Assembly (NCBI RefSeq): GCF_947499215.1
Contig: NZ_CANMNI010000002.1
Location: forward strand, 806,001-870,000
DNA from: an uncultured Pontibacter sp.
GTDB lineage: Bacteria; Bacteroidota; Bacteroidia; Cytophagales; Hymenobacteraceae
Reading direction: 5' to 3'
Length of the DNA: 64,000 nt
Shown: positions 26,310 through 35,656 of the stretch, one piece after another
Layout: each line of letters begins with the position of its first letter
Numbering within the stretch: position 1 is the first letter of the stretch
Program-made: the position numbers and the translations under genes
Notes under the pieces: generated by a model
Told to the model about the DNA's origin: nothing
Seen by the model: the letters and a program-made list of their open reading frames with translations, nothing else
Databases searched by the model: none

Positions 26310-26531
26310 ATGTATTGGACACTGGAATTAGCATCATACTTGGAGGACGCACCTTGGCCAGCCACTAAAGACGAGCTGATTGACTACTCTATCCGCTCAG
26401 GCGCACCTATGGAAGTGGTAGAAAACCTGCAGGCTCTGGAAGACGACGGGCAGCCGTACGAAAACATCGAAGAGATCTGGCCGGACTATCCTACCAAGGA
26501 AGACTTCATGTTTAACGAAGACGAGTACTAA
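26310..26531 (+). CDS. DUF2795 domain protein
   Basis: 73 residues, strongly acidic. The sequence MYWTLELASYLEDAPWPATKDELIDYSIRSG, with APMEVVENLQALEDDG and YENIEEIWPDYPTKEDF, fits the DUF2795 domain, a short helical fold with the W-P-ATK-x-EL core. It is cytoplasmic and its function is unknown. The start is placed by a GGAGACACATACT leader and the promoter box. The AGGAG-like sequence AAGGAG lies 10 bases before the ATG. Highly biased codons (GCG-poor, CTG-rich) suggest good expression (inference). Confidence 0.88.
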   Translation: MYWTLELASYLEDAPWPATKDELIDYSIRSGAPMEVVENLQALEDDGQPYENIEEIWPDYPTKEDFMFNEDEY

Positions 26532-26605
26532 TTAATGATTAATTAGATAATGAATAATGAGTAATTGACTTCATATTATTCATTATTCACTATTCATTAC
26601 TCATT
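26531..26605. repeat. AT-rich ATTCATTA/TAATGAAT repeat with inverted ends
   Basis: A 75-base tract built of TAATGAAT/ATTCATTA units. It contains a perfect 10-bp inverted pair AATGAGTAAT (26556-26565) / ATTACTCATT (26596-26605) with further imperfect pairing inside, so it can form a long weak hairpin. Tracts of this kind recur in Bacteroidota genomes. It separates DUF2795 from the ABC ATPase gene and reaches into its proposed TTG start. Confidence 0.6.
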
Positions 26606-27332
26606 GAAAAACATCATTGAAGTAAAAAATCTGGTTGCGGGTTATGAGCATCGAACTCTGATCCGCAACCTTTCTTTTTCTGTGCCTGCCGCATCGTTTG
26701 TGGCTGTTATCGGGCACAATGGGGCCGGCAAAACGACGCTTTTTAAGGCTTTTCAGCACAAAGTGCCTTACGAGGGGCAATTGCTGGTACACGATCAGGA
26801 CCTGCGCAAAATTAAAGACGCGGCCGCATCCGGCCTCCTTTCCTACCTTCCCCAAAAGAATATAGTAGCCTTCTCCATAAAAGTGATTGACTTGGTGGTG
26901 ATGGGGCTGTTCCGCCACAAAGGTTTTTTTGATGACTATACCGCCCAAGATTACGAGCAAGCGGCCGACATGCTGGAGAAGCTGGAACTGGCTCATTTAA
27001 AAGAGCAGGATTTCACAACATTATCAGGAGGGGAACAGCAGATGGTATGGCTCGCGCAGCTTATGCTACAGGACGCCTCTATTATTCTGCTCGACGAGCC
27101 CACGCAGCAGTTGGATGTCTACTATAAGAAGCGGGTCTTCGCACTTCTGCAGCATTGGGTGCAGAACCAAGGCAAAACGGTGTTCTGTATAACACATGAC
27201 CTACACAACCTGCTGCCCATGCAGGGCTTTCTGCTCAACCTGTCCAAACCGGATCCTGTTCTAGAGCCTATTTCTGAATATTCAGTGCTGAAGAATCAGG
27301 ATTTCTTGGAGGCGGGACGCCCTGTCTATTAG
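26604..27332 (+). CDS. ABC transporter ATP-binding protein (iron-siderophore/cobalamin type)
   Basis: About 242 residues from a TTG at 26604, giving (M)KNIIEVKNLVAGYEHRTLIRNLSF. No ATG is available upstream in frame; a TTG at 26565 would add 13 residues translated from the AT repeat, which I consider unlikely. Motifs: Walker A GHNGAGKTT, Q-loop LPQKNIV, signature TLSGGEQQMVWLAQ, Walker B IILLDEPTQQLD, H-loop ITHDLHN. The pattern fits the FecE/BtuD group. No permease or binding protein is next to it, so partner and substrate are unknown; an orphan ATPase here is unusual. Its stop is directly adjacent to the convergent ispD stop (no intervening base). Confidence 0.85.
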   Translation: MKNIIEVKNLVAGYEHRTLIRNLSFSVPAASFVAVIGHNGAGKTTLFKAFQHKVPYEGQLLVHDQDLRKIKDAAASGLLSYLPQKNIVAFSIKVIDLVVMGLFRHKGFFDDYTAQDYEQAADMLEKLELAHLKEQDFTTLSGGEQQMVWLAQLMLQDASIILLDEPTQQLDVYYKKRVFALLQHWVQNQGKTVFCITHDLHNLLPMQGFLLNLSKPDPVLEPISEYSVLKNQDFLEAGRPVY

Positions 27333-28022
27333 TTATTCCGCATTAAACTGTTTTACAAGCACTTCGGCCAACATGAGGTCCTCTGGCGTTGTGATTTTGA
27401 TGTTGGCATAGCTGCCTTCCACTAGCGTTATACCGGTGCCCAGTTGCTCTACCACCGAGGCGTCGTCGGTGAAGTGTGGTTGCTCCGGCTGTTCGTAAGC
27501 GGCTCTTAGTATACTTGCTTGGAAGCATTGTGGCGTTTGAACCAGTTTATACCTGTCACGTGGCACGGCACGGCTACCTGTTTCTGTCAATTCCCGAATG
27601 GAGTCTTTCGGTGAAACCGCCACCACTGCCGCCCCTGTCTCGGCGGCGCTTTCAAAGGCAGCCGCTATGGTTACTGCACTCACAAAGGGGCGCACCCCGT
27701 CATGCACAGCCACCAAAGCCTCGCCGTGTACTGTATCCAGTCCATTTTTCACGGAGCCGAAGCGGGTCTTACCGCCCTGCACCGTCATATGGAAAATCTG
27801 AAACTTATGCTGCTTGCAAAGCTCCCGCCATACCTGCAGCTGGTCCTCCGGCAACACCACCACGATCCGGATATCAGGATTGTAGGTATAAAAGCGTTCG
27901 ATAGTGTGCATCAAGATAGGCTTACCCGCCAGCTCGATGAACTGCTTGGGCAGGCTGTGCTGCATGCGGCTGCCGCTTCCTCCGGCCACGATGATGGCAT
28001 ATTGTGTTAGGTTTTGTTTCAT
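27333..28022 (-). CDS. ispD: 2-C-methyl-D-erythritol 4-phosphate cytidylyltransferase
   Basis: 229 residues from the ATG at 28022; an extension upstream to 28049 has no family match. IspD joins CTP with MEP to give CDP-methylerythritol, the third step of the non-mevalonate isoprenoid route. Motifs: AIIVAGGSGSRMQHSLPKQF (nucleotide-binding loop with the Arg and Lys), VVLPEDQLQVW, VQGGKTRFGSVKNGL, VHDGVRPFVS, VPRDRYKLVQTPQCF and TDDASVVEQLG. All fit the family and length. Single gene with a convergent neighbour at its end and a terminator belonging to queA upstream. Confidence 0.95.
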   Translation of the reverse strand: MKQNLTQYAIIVAGGSGSRMQHSLPKQFIELAGKPILMHTIERFYTYNPDIRIVVVLPEDQLQVWRELCKQHKFQIFHMTVQGGKTRFGSVKNGLDTVHGEALVAVHDGVRPFVSAVTIAAAFESAAETGAAVVAVSPKDSIRELTETGSRAVPRDRYKLVQTPQCFQASILRAAYEQPEQPHFTDDASVVEQLGTGITLVEGSYANIKITTPEDLMLAEVLVKQFNAE

Positions 28023-28071
28023 AGGCTCAATCAGGTATAGAGAACGCATCCCAAAGGCTGCAAATAAAGCA

Positions 28072-28102
28072 AAAAGCCCCGACTTTAAAAGTCGGGGCTT
28101 TT
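28072..28102 (-). terminator. Terminator of queA
   Basis: A perfect 15-bp stem AAAAGCCCCGACTTT / AAAGTCGGGGCTTTT with a one-base loop core. Two TATACCT heptamers (28104-28110 and 28117-28123) lie between it and the queA stop. Confidence 0.85.
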
Positions 28103-28125
28103 CTATACCTGAGCTTTATACCTGA

Positions 28126-29172
28126 TTAGAGAATCAGCATCACGTCACCGTAGCTGAAGAAGCGGTACTTCTCTTTCACAGCCTCCTCATACGCTTTCAT
28201 CACAAGCTCGTAGCCACCAAAAGCCGCTGTCATCATTAACAGGGTGCTCTCTGGCATATGGAAGTTGGTTACCAGCGCATTGGCGATCTTGAAATCGTAT
28301 GGAGGGAAGATAAAACGATCCGTCCAGCCATCATTTGGCTTCAGGCGGTTGCTCGCCGACACCGATGACTCTAGCGCACGCATGGTCGTGGTACCAATGG
28401 CGCATACGCGCTTCTTGTTATCAAGCGCCTTGTTTACCATTTCAGCTGTCTCTGCTGGTACCGAGAAGTTCTCTGAGTCCATTTTGTGCTTGGTCAGATC
28501 TTCCACATCCACCGGACGGAAAGTGCCCAGACCAACGTGCAGGGTCAGTGGGGTTACATCCACGCCTTTAATCTCAAGGCGCTTCAACACCTCTTTCGTG
28601 AAGTGCAGACCAGCAGTTGGGGCTGCCACAGCACCTACGTTTTTGGCGTATACCGTCTGGTAGCGCTCTTTGTCCTCTGGCTCGGCCTCACGCTTGATGT
28701 ACTTTGGCAGTGGGGTTTCACCTAGTTCGTTAATGGTCTTGTAAAACTCCTCATCCGGACCGTCGAACAGAAACTTGATGGTACGGCCACGGGAAGTGGT
28801 GTTGTCGATCACCTCCGCCACTAGGTCACTTTCTCCGAAGTAGAGTTTGTTACCCACACGAATCTTACGGGCCGGGTCTACCAGCACGTCCCACAGGTGG
28901 ATGTCCTTGTTCAGCTCACGAAGCAGAAACACTTCGATCTTAGCGCCGGTTTTCTCTTTATTACCATATAGGCGGGCTGGGAATACTTTGGTATCATTCA
29001 CAACCATTACATCACCCTCGTCAAAATATTCTAGGATATCCTTGAACACGCGGTGCTCAATTTTACCGGAGTCGCGGTGCACTACCATCATACGCGATTC
29101 GTCGCGATTCGGAGATGGGTGTGTGGCTAGGAGGTTTTCGGGGAGGTCAAACTTAAATTCTGATAACTTCAT
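28126..29172 (-). CDS. queA: S-adenosylmethionine:tRNA ribosyltransferase-isomerase
   Basis: 348 residues from ATG 29172 ([19 protein letters not shown]). QueA transfers the ribosyl part of SAM to preQ1 at the tRNA wobble position to form epoxyqueuosine, the penultimate step of queuosine synthesis. Motifs: [49 protein letters not shown] (catalytic region), GLGTFRPV and [18 protein letters not shown]. Length and motif order are normal. The in-frame extension to 29226 would add 18 residues that do not look like family sequence. Monocistronic with the terminator downstream. Confidence 0.95.
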   Translation of the reverse strand: MKLSEFKFDLPENLLATHPSPNRDESRMMVVHRDSGKIEHRVFKDILEYFDEGDVMVVNDTKVFPARLYGNKEKTGAKIEVFLLRELNKDIHLWDVLVDPARKIRVGNKLYFGESDLVAEVIDNTTSRGRTIKFLFDGPDEEFYKTINELGETPLPKYIKREAEPEDKERYQTVYAKNVGAVAAPTAGLHFTKEVLKRLEIKGVDVTPLTLHVGLGTFRPVDVEDLTKHKMDSENFSVPAETAEMVNKALDNKKRVCAIGTTTMRALESSVSASNRLKPNDGWTDRFIFPPYDFKIANALVTNFHMPESTLLMMTAAFGGYELVMKAYEEAVKEKYRFFSYGDVMLIL

Positions 29173-29352
29173 ACTTTTTATATTACGGTATAAATCGTGC
29201 TGACTAAGAACGGCTCTGGGCTGCATCCGCGGATTTTTAAAAAAAATCAGGCATGCTTACCCATGATACAACAAAAAATCAAGCCGCAAATTTACTTAGT
29301 TTGCCCGAAATATTCTTACTTTTAAAAAAATTACTTTGCCAATCGCCAAACT

Positions 29353-30600
29353 ATGATCTACCTACGTCTAATAGTCGAAAGTTTTCGCTTTGCATGGCAG
29401 GCCCTCCGGTCTAACCTGCTTCGCACGATTCTCTCTCTGTTGGGCGTCACCATTGGCATTTTCGCCATTATTTCGGTATTCACGCTGGTCGACTCCCTTG
29501 AGCGCAATGTGCGCGACAGTATGAGCTTTATCGGTGATAAAGTGCTGTATGTGGAGAAATGGCCTTGGAGCTTTGGTGGGGAGTACCCTTGGTGGAAATA
29601 CTTTAAACGTCCGCAACCCAACACGCACGAGTTCAAGCTGCTTGACCGCAACCTAGCCAACGATGCAGGGGTGGCCATCTTTGCCAACAAAGGGCGCAAC
29701 CTTTTCAAGCACCGCAACAACAGTTTCAAGGACGCAGGCCTGATCGGGGTTTCTTACGACTACAACAAAGTGACAGAAATTCCGGTTGCGGAAGGCCGTT
29801 ACTTCATCCCGCAGGAGGTGGATGCCGCCCGCAACGTGATGATTATTGGTGATGAAGTGGCCAACACCCTCTACCCCGGGCAACCGGCCATCGGGCAGGA
29901 GCTTCGGGTCAGCGGCCACAAGTTTACGGTGATCGGTGTGATGGAGAAGCAGGGCGAGAGCCTTTTCGGGATGCCCAACTTCGACCAGATGGGCGTTGTA
30001 CCTTACGCCACCTTTAGCAAGATGTACGCGACAGGTCCCAATGGCATCGGCTCGACCATTGCCGTGAAAGGTCGCGAGGACGACCCGGGGCTGCTGGAAC
30101 TGGAGTATGAGGTGCGCGGCATGATGCGTAACATTCGGGGGCTAAAACCGCGAGACGATGATAGCTTCGCGATCAACCGGCCCGAAATGGTCACACAGCA
30201 GATAACAGGTCTGTTCCAAGTGATCGGTTTGGCTGGCTGGGTGATAGGGGGGTTTGCAATTCTGGTGGGCGGCTTCGGCATTGCCAATATCATGTTCGTA
30301 TCCGTGAAGGAAAGGACCAATATCATCGGCATTCAAAAATCACTTGGCGCCAAAAACTATTTCATCCTATTTCAGTTCTTGTTTGAGTCAGTATTTTTGA
30401 GCATTATTGGCGGCGGTATCGGCGTCTTGCTTGTGTTTCTGCTCACCCTCATTCCGCAGGACATGATGAAGATATCGCTCTCGGTAGGCAACATTATACT
30501 GGGACTGGGCGTATCGGCGGTCATAGGCATGCTCTCGGGGATTATTCCGGCGGTACTCGCTTCGAACTTAGACCCTGTGATTGCGATTCGCTCCAAATAA
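29353..30600 (+). CDS. MacB/FtsX-type ABC transporter permease
   Basis: 415 residues. Layout of the MacB family: transmembrane segment 1 (about 20-45, RTILSLLGVTIGIFAIISVF), a large periplasmic domain (about 46-275), and three more membrane segments (about 285-312, 335-365, 375-405) with the FtsX core VKERTNIIGIQKSLGAKNYFILFQFLFESVFLS and IIPAVLASNLDPVIAIR. Such permeases work with a separate or fused ATPase to drive release of lipoproteins, peptides or drugs, or to transmit mechanical energy to the periplasm. No ATPase gene is adjacent, so the partner is elsewhere. Single gene. Confidence 0.9.
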   Translation: MIYLRLIVESFRFAWQALRSNLLRTILSLLGVTIGIFAIISVFTLVDSLERNVRDSMSFIGDKVLYVEKWPWSFGGEYPWWKYFKRPQPNTHEFKLLDRNLANDAGVAIFANKGRNLFKHRNNSFKDAGLIGVSYDYNKVTEIPVAEGRYFIPQEVDAARNVMIIGDEVANTLYPGQPAIGQELRVSGHKFTVIGVMEKQGESLFGMPNFDQMGVVPYATFSKMYATGPNGIGSTIAVKGREDDPGLLELEYEVRGMMRNIRGLKPRDDDSFAINRPEMVTQQITGLFQVIGLAGWVIGGFAILVGGFGIANIMFVSVKERTNIIGIQKSLGAKNYFILFQFLFESVFLSIIGGGIGVLLVFLLTLIPQDMMKISLSVGNIILGLGVSAVIGMLSGIIPAVLASNLDPVIAIRSK

Positions 30601-30737
30601 AAAAAGACACAACCGTGGCTGCATAGTTTTCTTCTCCACGCTGCAGCCGCACACCCTTAAAATTATTTATCCAGATGAAGGCGCCTCACCGTGAGTGCGC
30701 CGCAGGAGGCCTGCCTCCTGAAGAAGACGAAAGAATT

Positions 30738-31601
30738 ATGACAAAGCTTAGAAAGACAAGCAGAACAAAACTCAACGATGAGTCACACAACAGCGGCAGC
30801 GGACAGACCATTCTGAACCCGGACGTTAACGAAAATAAAGCCAAATCCATTACCGACCTGCGCGAGTCTGGCCAAGTACAGGCCCCACCTGCCTCTGAAG
30901 AGGATGTGAAAATCAGACAGGCTTTTGTAGACAAAGACTGGAACGAGATTAAGATCGCCGACTCTTGGCAGATCTTTAAAGTGATGTCTGAGTTTGTGGA
31001 AGGTTTCGAGAAACTGGCCAAAATCGGCCCTTGCGTTTCCATCTTCGGATCGGCCCGCACCAAGAACACCCACAAATACTACGTAATGGCCGAGGAGATC
31101 GCCGCCAAGCTGGTGCGTCATGGTTATGGCGTAATCACAGGCGGTGGCCCAGGTATTATGGAGGCTGGTAACAAAGGCGCGCACTCTGAGGGCGGCAAGT
31201 CCGTGGGTCTGAACATACAGTTGCCGTTCGAGCAGTTCAACAACATCTACATCGACTCCGACAAGCTCATCAACTTCGACTACTTCTTTGTGCGCAAGGT
31301 AATGTTTGTGAAGTATGCGCAGGGCTTTATCGTGATGCCGGGTGGCTTCGGCACACTCGACGAACTGTTTGAGGCGATTACCCTAATCCAGACTAGAAAG
31401 ATCGGTGCTTTCCCAATTGTATTGGTGGGCCGCGAATTCTGGGGAGGCCTGTTCAAGTGGGTAGAGGACGTGATGCTGAACATGGAAAGCAACATCAGCC
31501 CGGAGGACATGGACCTGATCCACATCGTGGACGATGCCACCGAGGCCGTTAAGGTGATCGACGAGTTCTACAGCAAGTACCTGCTGTCTCCGAACTTTTA
31601 A
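30738..31601 (+). CDS. LOG family protein (TIGR00730, Rossmann fold)
   Basis: 287 residues from ATG 30738, preferred over 30675 because the longer reading adds a 21-residue lead with a poor match. A disordered N-terminal part (about 1-70) is followed by the LOG domain: CVSIFGSARTKNTHKYYVMAEEIAAKL, GYGVITGGGPGIMEAGNKGAHSEGG, and the catalytic PGGFGTLDELFEAITLIQT box. Members cleave the N-glycosidic bond of nucleoside 5'-monophosphates (cytokinin-type phosphoribohydrolase, or general nucleotide hydrolase in bacteria). Cytoplasmic. The long N-terminal extension is common in Bacteroidota copies. Confidence 0.88.
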   Translation: MTKLRKTSRTKLNDESHNSGSGQTILNPDVNENKAKSITDLRESGQVQAPPASEEDVKIRQAFVDKDWNEIKIADSWQIFKVMSEFVEGFEKLAKIGPCVSIFGSARTKNTHKYYVMAEEIAAKLVRHGYGVITGGGPGIMEAGNKGAHSEGGKSVGLNIQLPFEQFNNIYIDSDKLINFDYFFVRKVMFVKYAQGFIVMPGGFGTLDELFEAITLIQTRKIGAFPIVLVGREFWGGLFKWVEDVMLNMESNISPEDMDLIHIVDDATEAVKVIDEFYSKYLLSPNF

Positions 31602-31617
31602 CCGGAACTATACCTAT

Positions 31618-31653
31618 AAAAAAGCGGACTCCCGAAACGGAGCCCGCTTTTTT
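31618..31653 (+). terminator. Terminator of the LOG-family gene
   Basis: Stem AAAAAAGCGG / CCGCTTTTTT with inner CTCC/GGAG pairing. A TATACCT heptamer (31609-31615) precedes it. Confidence 0.84.
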
Positions 31654-31752
31654 GCTTTATATGATTCAAGACTTGACAAGTGTAGTTCGCCTCTTGGCTC
31701 CTCTATACCTTCAGCCTTTCATAACCGTACATAATAGATAAGACTGAGGCCT

Positions 31753-32148
31753 ATGTCAGACGCAGACAAAGAAACCATAAAGAAGCTCAAGAAGAAGCTC
31801 AAAGTGCAGGAGCAGAAGAACGCCGAGATTCGGGACCACATGGCGGCCGAGCGTACGATCTTCGCCAACGAGCGCACGCTGATGGCCTACCTACGCACCG
31901 CCATGACCATCTCAGTGGGCGGTTTTGTGGCGATCAAGCTTTCTGATGACCTGTACCTTGAGATTATCGGAGTCATTTTGATTCCGATTGGCATCATACT
32001 GGGCATTTACAGCTTTGTAAGGTATAGGAACAAGCAGCGCATCATTGAAGGGCATCACCAAGGCTACTGCCCGACCAGCCACGAGCACGAACAGGCGCAC
32101 AACGAACTGCCACAACCCGGTGAGAATGGCAAGCAGACTCCACCGTGA
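31753..32148 (+). CDS. DUF202 membrane protein, copy 1
   Basis: 131 residues. N-terminal coiled coil rich in Lys/Glu (about 1-30), then the DUF202 core with FANERTLMAYLRTAMTI (about 36-52) and two membrane segments (about 54-70 and 76-94, LEIIGVILIPIGIILGIYSF) followed by VRYRNKQR. Function unknown; the family includes the VTC-related small integral membrane proteins. Tail is His-rich (EGHHQGYCPTSHEHEQAH), which might bind a metal (inference). The following gene is a paralog; the two share a 41-base stretch of identical DNA. Confidence 0.87.
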   Translation: MSDADKETIKKLKKKLKVQEQKNAEIRDHMAAERTIFANERTLMAYLRTAMTISVGGFVAIKLSDDLYLEIIGVILIPIGIILGIYSFVRYRNKQRIIEGHHQGYCPTSHEHEQAHNELPQPGENGKQTPP

Positions 32149-32224
32149 CATACCTCAGCTAGAAAGCCAAATTGGGGGAATACTCCTACGCTTAGTTTCG
32201 TATATTTCACAAAAATAGCAGACC

Positions 32225-32608
32225 ATGCAGGCGACGGAACATGAAGAAATAGAAAAGCTTCGGAAAAAGCTCAGGAAACTCGAAAAGAAAAACTCGGAGA
32301 TACGTGACGAAATGGCGATACAACGTACCATCTTCGCCAACGAGCGCACGCTGATGGCCTACCTACGCACGGCCATAGCACTTATTGCAGGTGGTTTTGC
32401 CGCCATTAAGTTTTCACAGCATGTATACATGGAGTTGATCGGTCTTACGCTGCTGCCGCTTGGAGTAATATTGGCCATATACAGCTTTGTTCGCTATCTT
32501 AACAAGCAGAGGCTAATCAAACGCCACCGGCAGGACTACTCTCCGACCAGTCATCATCACGAAGAGCTTTATGAAAAGCAGATCTCACGCTACGGAAACG
32601 TGGATTGA
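32225..32608 (+). CDS. DUF202 membrane protein, copy 2
   Basis: 127 residues with the same plan as copy 1: charged coiled coil (about 1-30), FANERTLMAYLRTAIAL, two membrane segments (about 52-70 and 76-95), FVRYLNKQRLIKRHRQDYSPTSHHHEELYEK with a His-rich tail. It starts about 75 bases after copy 1 ends. Neither carries an SPX or other partner domain. Tandem copies probably arose by duplication and may form a hetero-oligomer (inference). Confidence 0.87.
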   Translation: MQATEHEEIEKLRKKLRKLEKKNSEIRDEMAIQRTIFANERTLMAYLRTAIALIAGGFAAIKFSQHVYMELIGLTLLPLGVILAIYSFVRYLNKQRLIKRHRQDYSPTSHHHEELYEKQISRYGNVD

Positions 32609-32707
32609 ATTATGGCCTAAGGATAATCGCTAAAAGCTAAACCATTTAGCGCTGATTGCTGTTAAGAAGGGTTGGCATCTTCGGGTTCGGAGACGCTGAT
32701 ATTTTTG

Positions 32708-32715
32708 TACCTTTG
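32708..32715 (+). promoter_or_regulatory. Putative -7 promoter box for uvrA
   Basis: TACCTTTG matches TAnnTTTG and lies 25 bases upstream of the uvrA ATG. No clear -33 TTG at the right distance. Confidence 0.45.
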
Positions 32716-32739
32716 CTATTTAAAATCAAGCATTCCTGA

Positions 32740-35634
32740 ATGGCTTTTAATCAAGCGCAAGACACAGCAACCGGCACCGCCACTGCCCTCTCCGAAAACG
32801 GAGAAACCCAGCAGATCGAAGTATACGGTGCCCGCGAACATAACCTCAAAAACATTTCCATCAAGCTGCCCCGCTACAAGCTGGTAGTCTTTACCGGCAT
32901 CAGTGGCTCGGGCAAGTCTTCGCTGGCGTTCGACACCATTTACGCCGAAGGACAGCGCCGCTATATGGAGACCTTCTCGGCCTACGCCCGCTCCTTTATG
33001 GGCGGACTGGAGCGCCCTGATGTGGACAAGATCGAAGGCCTGTCGCCGGTAATCTCTATTGAGCAGAAAACCACGAGCCGCAACCCGCGCTCCACAGTGG
33101 GCACCATCACCGAGATCTATGACTTCATGCGTCTGCTCTGGGCCCGTACTGCCGAGGCGTATAGCTATGTGACCGGCGAGAAAATGGTGCGTCAGAGCGA
33201 CGACCAGATCGTAAACCATATCTTGGAGAACTTCGACGGCAAGCGCATTGTGGTGCTGGCCCCGGTCGTGAAAGGCCGTAAGGGCCACTACCGCGAACTC
33301 TTCCAGCAAATCCGCAAGATGGGCTTCATCCGCGCCCGCGTGGATGGCGAACTGATGGAGATCGCGCCGAAGATGCAGGTGGACAGGTATAAAATCCACG
33401 ACATTGAGATCGTGATCGACAAGATCGTGGTGAAGGAGGAAGACCGCTTCCGTTTGTCAGGCTCTATCCAGAATGCGCTGACGCACGGCAAGGGCACGGT
33501 GCTGATACTGGATACCGACGCTGATAAGACGCATTTCTTTTCCCGCCACCTCATGGACCCGGCCACAGGTATAGCATACGACGATCCGGCTCCGAACTCC
33601 TTCTCGTTTAACTCGCCTTACGGTGCCTGCCCGGTGTGTAACGGTTTGGGTGAGATACAGGAAATCACAGAAGAATCGGTTATACCTGACAAAAGTCTGA
33701 GCATTCGCCGCGGCGGTATAGCCCCACTCGGCGAGTACCGTGATATCTGGATTTTCAAGCAGATCGAGGCGCTCTTCAAGCACTTTAGGGTATCGGTTTC
33801 GACGCCGATTAAAGACCTGCCGGAAGATGTGCTCAAGGTATTGCTCTATGGTCTGGAAGAAGACCTTGAAGTGAACACCAAGAAGGGTAACTATGTGGTG
33901 GAGTTTGAAGGTATCGTCAACTTCCTAAAAGGGCAGATGGAATCGGACTCTGACAACATCCGCTCTTGGGTAGAGGACTTTGCTCAGACAACTACTTGCC
34001 CGGAGTGTAGCGGGTATAGACTGAAGAAAGAGTCCCTGCACTTCAAGATTGCCAATACCAACATAGGTGAGCTCTCGGTGCTCGACATCAACAAACTGGC
34101 CGCTTGGTTTGAGGGTGTGGAAGACCGCATGAACGAACGCCAGAATGTGATCGCGCGTGAACTCCTGAAAGAGATTCGTAAGCGCATCGGCTTCCTGCTG
34201 GATGTGGGCTTGGACTACCTGAGTCTGCACCGCCCCGTGAAAACCCTGTCGGGTGGTGAGAGCCAGCGTATACGCTTGGCTACGCAGATCGGTACGCAGT
34301 TGGTGGGCGTGCTCTACATCATGGATGAACCGAGCATTGGTCTGCACCAGCGTGACAACGAGCGCCTGATCAAAGCCCTGCAGGACCTCCGTGACTTGGG
34401 CAATTCCATTATTGTAGTGGAGCACGACAAGGACATGATTATGCAGGCTGACTATGTGGTTGACATTGGTCCGGGCGCAGGTATACACGGTGGACAGGTG
34501 GTAACCGCCGGCACGCCGGAAGACATGATGAAAGCTGGCACCACCACCGCCGACTTCCTAAGCAACCGCAGAGGTATACCGGTGCCGCGTGTGAAACGCC
34601 CAGGGACTGGCGAAATCCTGAAACTAAAGGGTGCCACCGGCCACAACCTGAAAAACGTGACACTGGAGCTGCCGCTTGGCAAAATGGTGTGCGTAACCGG
34701 CGTATCGGGCAGTGGCAAGTCCTCGCTCATACACGACACGCTCTACCCGATCCTGAACACGCATTTCTTCCGGGCCAAACGTGATCCGCTGCCTTACAAA
34801 AAAATTGAAGGACTGGAACATATCGACAAGGTGATCGAGGTGGATCAGTCCCCGATTGGCCGAACGCCACGCTCTAACCCAGCCACCTATACCGGTGTGT
34901 TCACGGACATCCGCACCTTGTTTGCGCAGTTGCCGGAGGCTAAGATCAGGGGTTATTCTCCGGGCCGTTTCTCTTTCAACGTGAAGGGTGGACGCTGCGA
35001 GGCTTGCGAAGGTGCGGGTATGCGTACCATTGAGATGAATTTCCTGCCAGATGTGTACGTGCCTTGCGAGGTCTGCAAGGGCAAGCGCTACAACCGCGAA
35101 ACGCTGGAGGTACGCTTTAAAGGCAAGAGCATTACCGACGTACTGGATATGACCGTGGAGCAGGCCGTCGACTTTTTCGAGAGTCAGCCGCGTATTCTCC
35201 GCAAGATTCAGACGCTGAACGAGGTGGGCTTGGGCTACATCACCCTTGGCCAGCAGGCCACTACCCTATCGGGTGGTGAGGCACAGCGCGTGAAACTGGC
35301 CACGGAGCTTTCGAAGAAAGACACCGGCAAGACGCTTTACATTCTGGATGAGCCAACGACCGGTCTGCACTTCCAAGATATCGAGCACCTGAGCGAGGTG
35401 CTGCACAAGTTGACTGACAAAGGAAACTCGGTGCTCATCATCGAGCACAACTTGGACCTGATCAAGATAGCTGACTGGATCATCGATATCGGGCCGGAAG
35501 GCGGCGAGGGCGGCGGTAGCATTGTGGCTGCCGGTACACCGGAAGATATCGTGAAGAAAGGCAAAGGCTATACCGCCCGCTTCCTGAAGGAGGAGCTAAA
35601 AACGAGCCATTACCGTGAGAACGGGCAGGTTTAA
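32740..35634 (+). CDS. uvrA: UvrABC excision nuclease subunit A
   Basis: 964 residues. UvrA scans DNA for bulky lesions and loads UvrB in nucleotide excision repair. Two ABC ATPase halves: first Walker A GISGSGKSSLAFDT (about 50-65), zinc module CPVCNGLGE (about 295), CPECSGYRL (about 420), signature TLSGGESQRIRLA, DEPSIGLH; second Walker A GVSGSGKSSLI (about 655), zinc module CEACEGAGMRTIEM with CEVCKGKRYN (about 750-785), signature TLSGGEAQRVKLA and DEPTTGLH. Full length for the class. Contains several AGGTATA heptamers that introduce AGG and ATA codons. Shares a bidirectional terminator with the DUF4142 gene. Confidence 0.97.
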   Translation: MAFNQAQDTATGTATALSENGETQQIEVYGAREHNLKNISIKLPRYKLVVFTGISGSGKSSLAFDTIYAEGQRRYMETFSAYARSFMGGLERPDVDKIEGLSPVISIEQKTTSRNPRSTVGTITEIYDFMRLLWARTAEAYSYVTGEKMVRQSDDQIVNHILENFDGKRIVVLAPVVKGRKGHYRELFQQIRKMGFIRARVDGELMEIAPKMQVDRYKIHDIEIVIDKIVVKEEDRFRLSGSIQNALTHGKGTVLILDTDADKTHFFSRHLMDPATGIAYDDPAPNSFSFNSPYGACPVCNGLGEIQEITEESVIPDKSLSIRRGGIAPLGEYRDIWIFKQIEALFKHFRVSVSTPIKDLPEDVLKVLLYGLEEDLEVNTKKGNYVVEFEGIVNFLKGQMESDSDNIRSWVEDFAQTTTCPECSGYRLKKESLHFKIANTNIGELSVLDINKLAAWFEGVEDRMNERQNVIARELLKEIRKRIGFLLDVGLDYLSLHRPVKTLSGGESQRIRLATQIGTQLVGVLYIMDEPSIGLHQRDNERLIKALQDLRDLGNSIIVVEHDKDMIMQADYVVDIGPGAGIHGGQVVTAGTPEDMMKAGTTTADFLSNRRGIPVPRVKRPGTGEILKLKGATGHNLKNVTLELPLGKMVCVTGVSGSGKSSLIHDTLYPILNTHFFRAKRDPLPYKKIEGLEHIDKVIEVDQSPIGRTPRSNPATYTGVFTDIRTLFAQLPEAKIRGYSPGRFSFNVKGGRCEACEGAGMRTIEMNFLPDVYVPCEVCKGKRYNRETLEVRFKGKSITDVLDMTVEQAVDFFESQPRILRKIQTLNEVGLGYITLGQQATTLSGGEAQRVKLATELSKKDTGKTLYILDEPTTGLHFQDIEHLSEVLHKLTDKGNSVLIIEHNLDLIKIADWIIDIGPEGGEGGGSIVAAGTPEDIVKKGKGYTARFLKEELKTSHYRENGQV

Positions 35635-35656
35635 TAGGTATAGCTTGGCACACATA

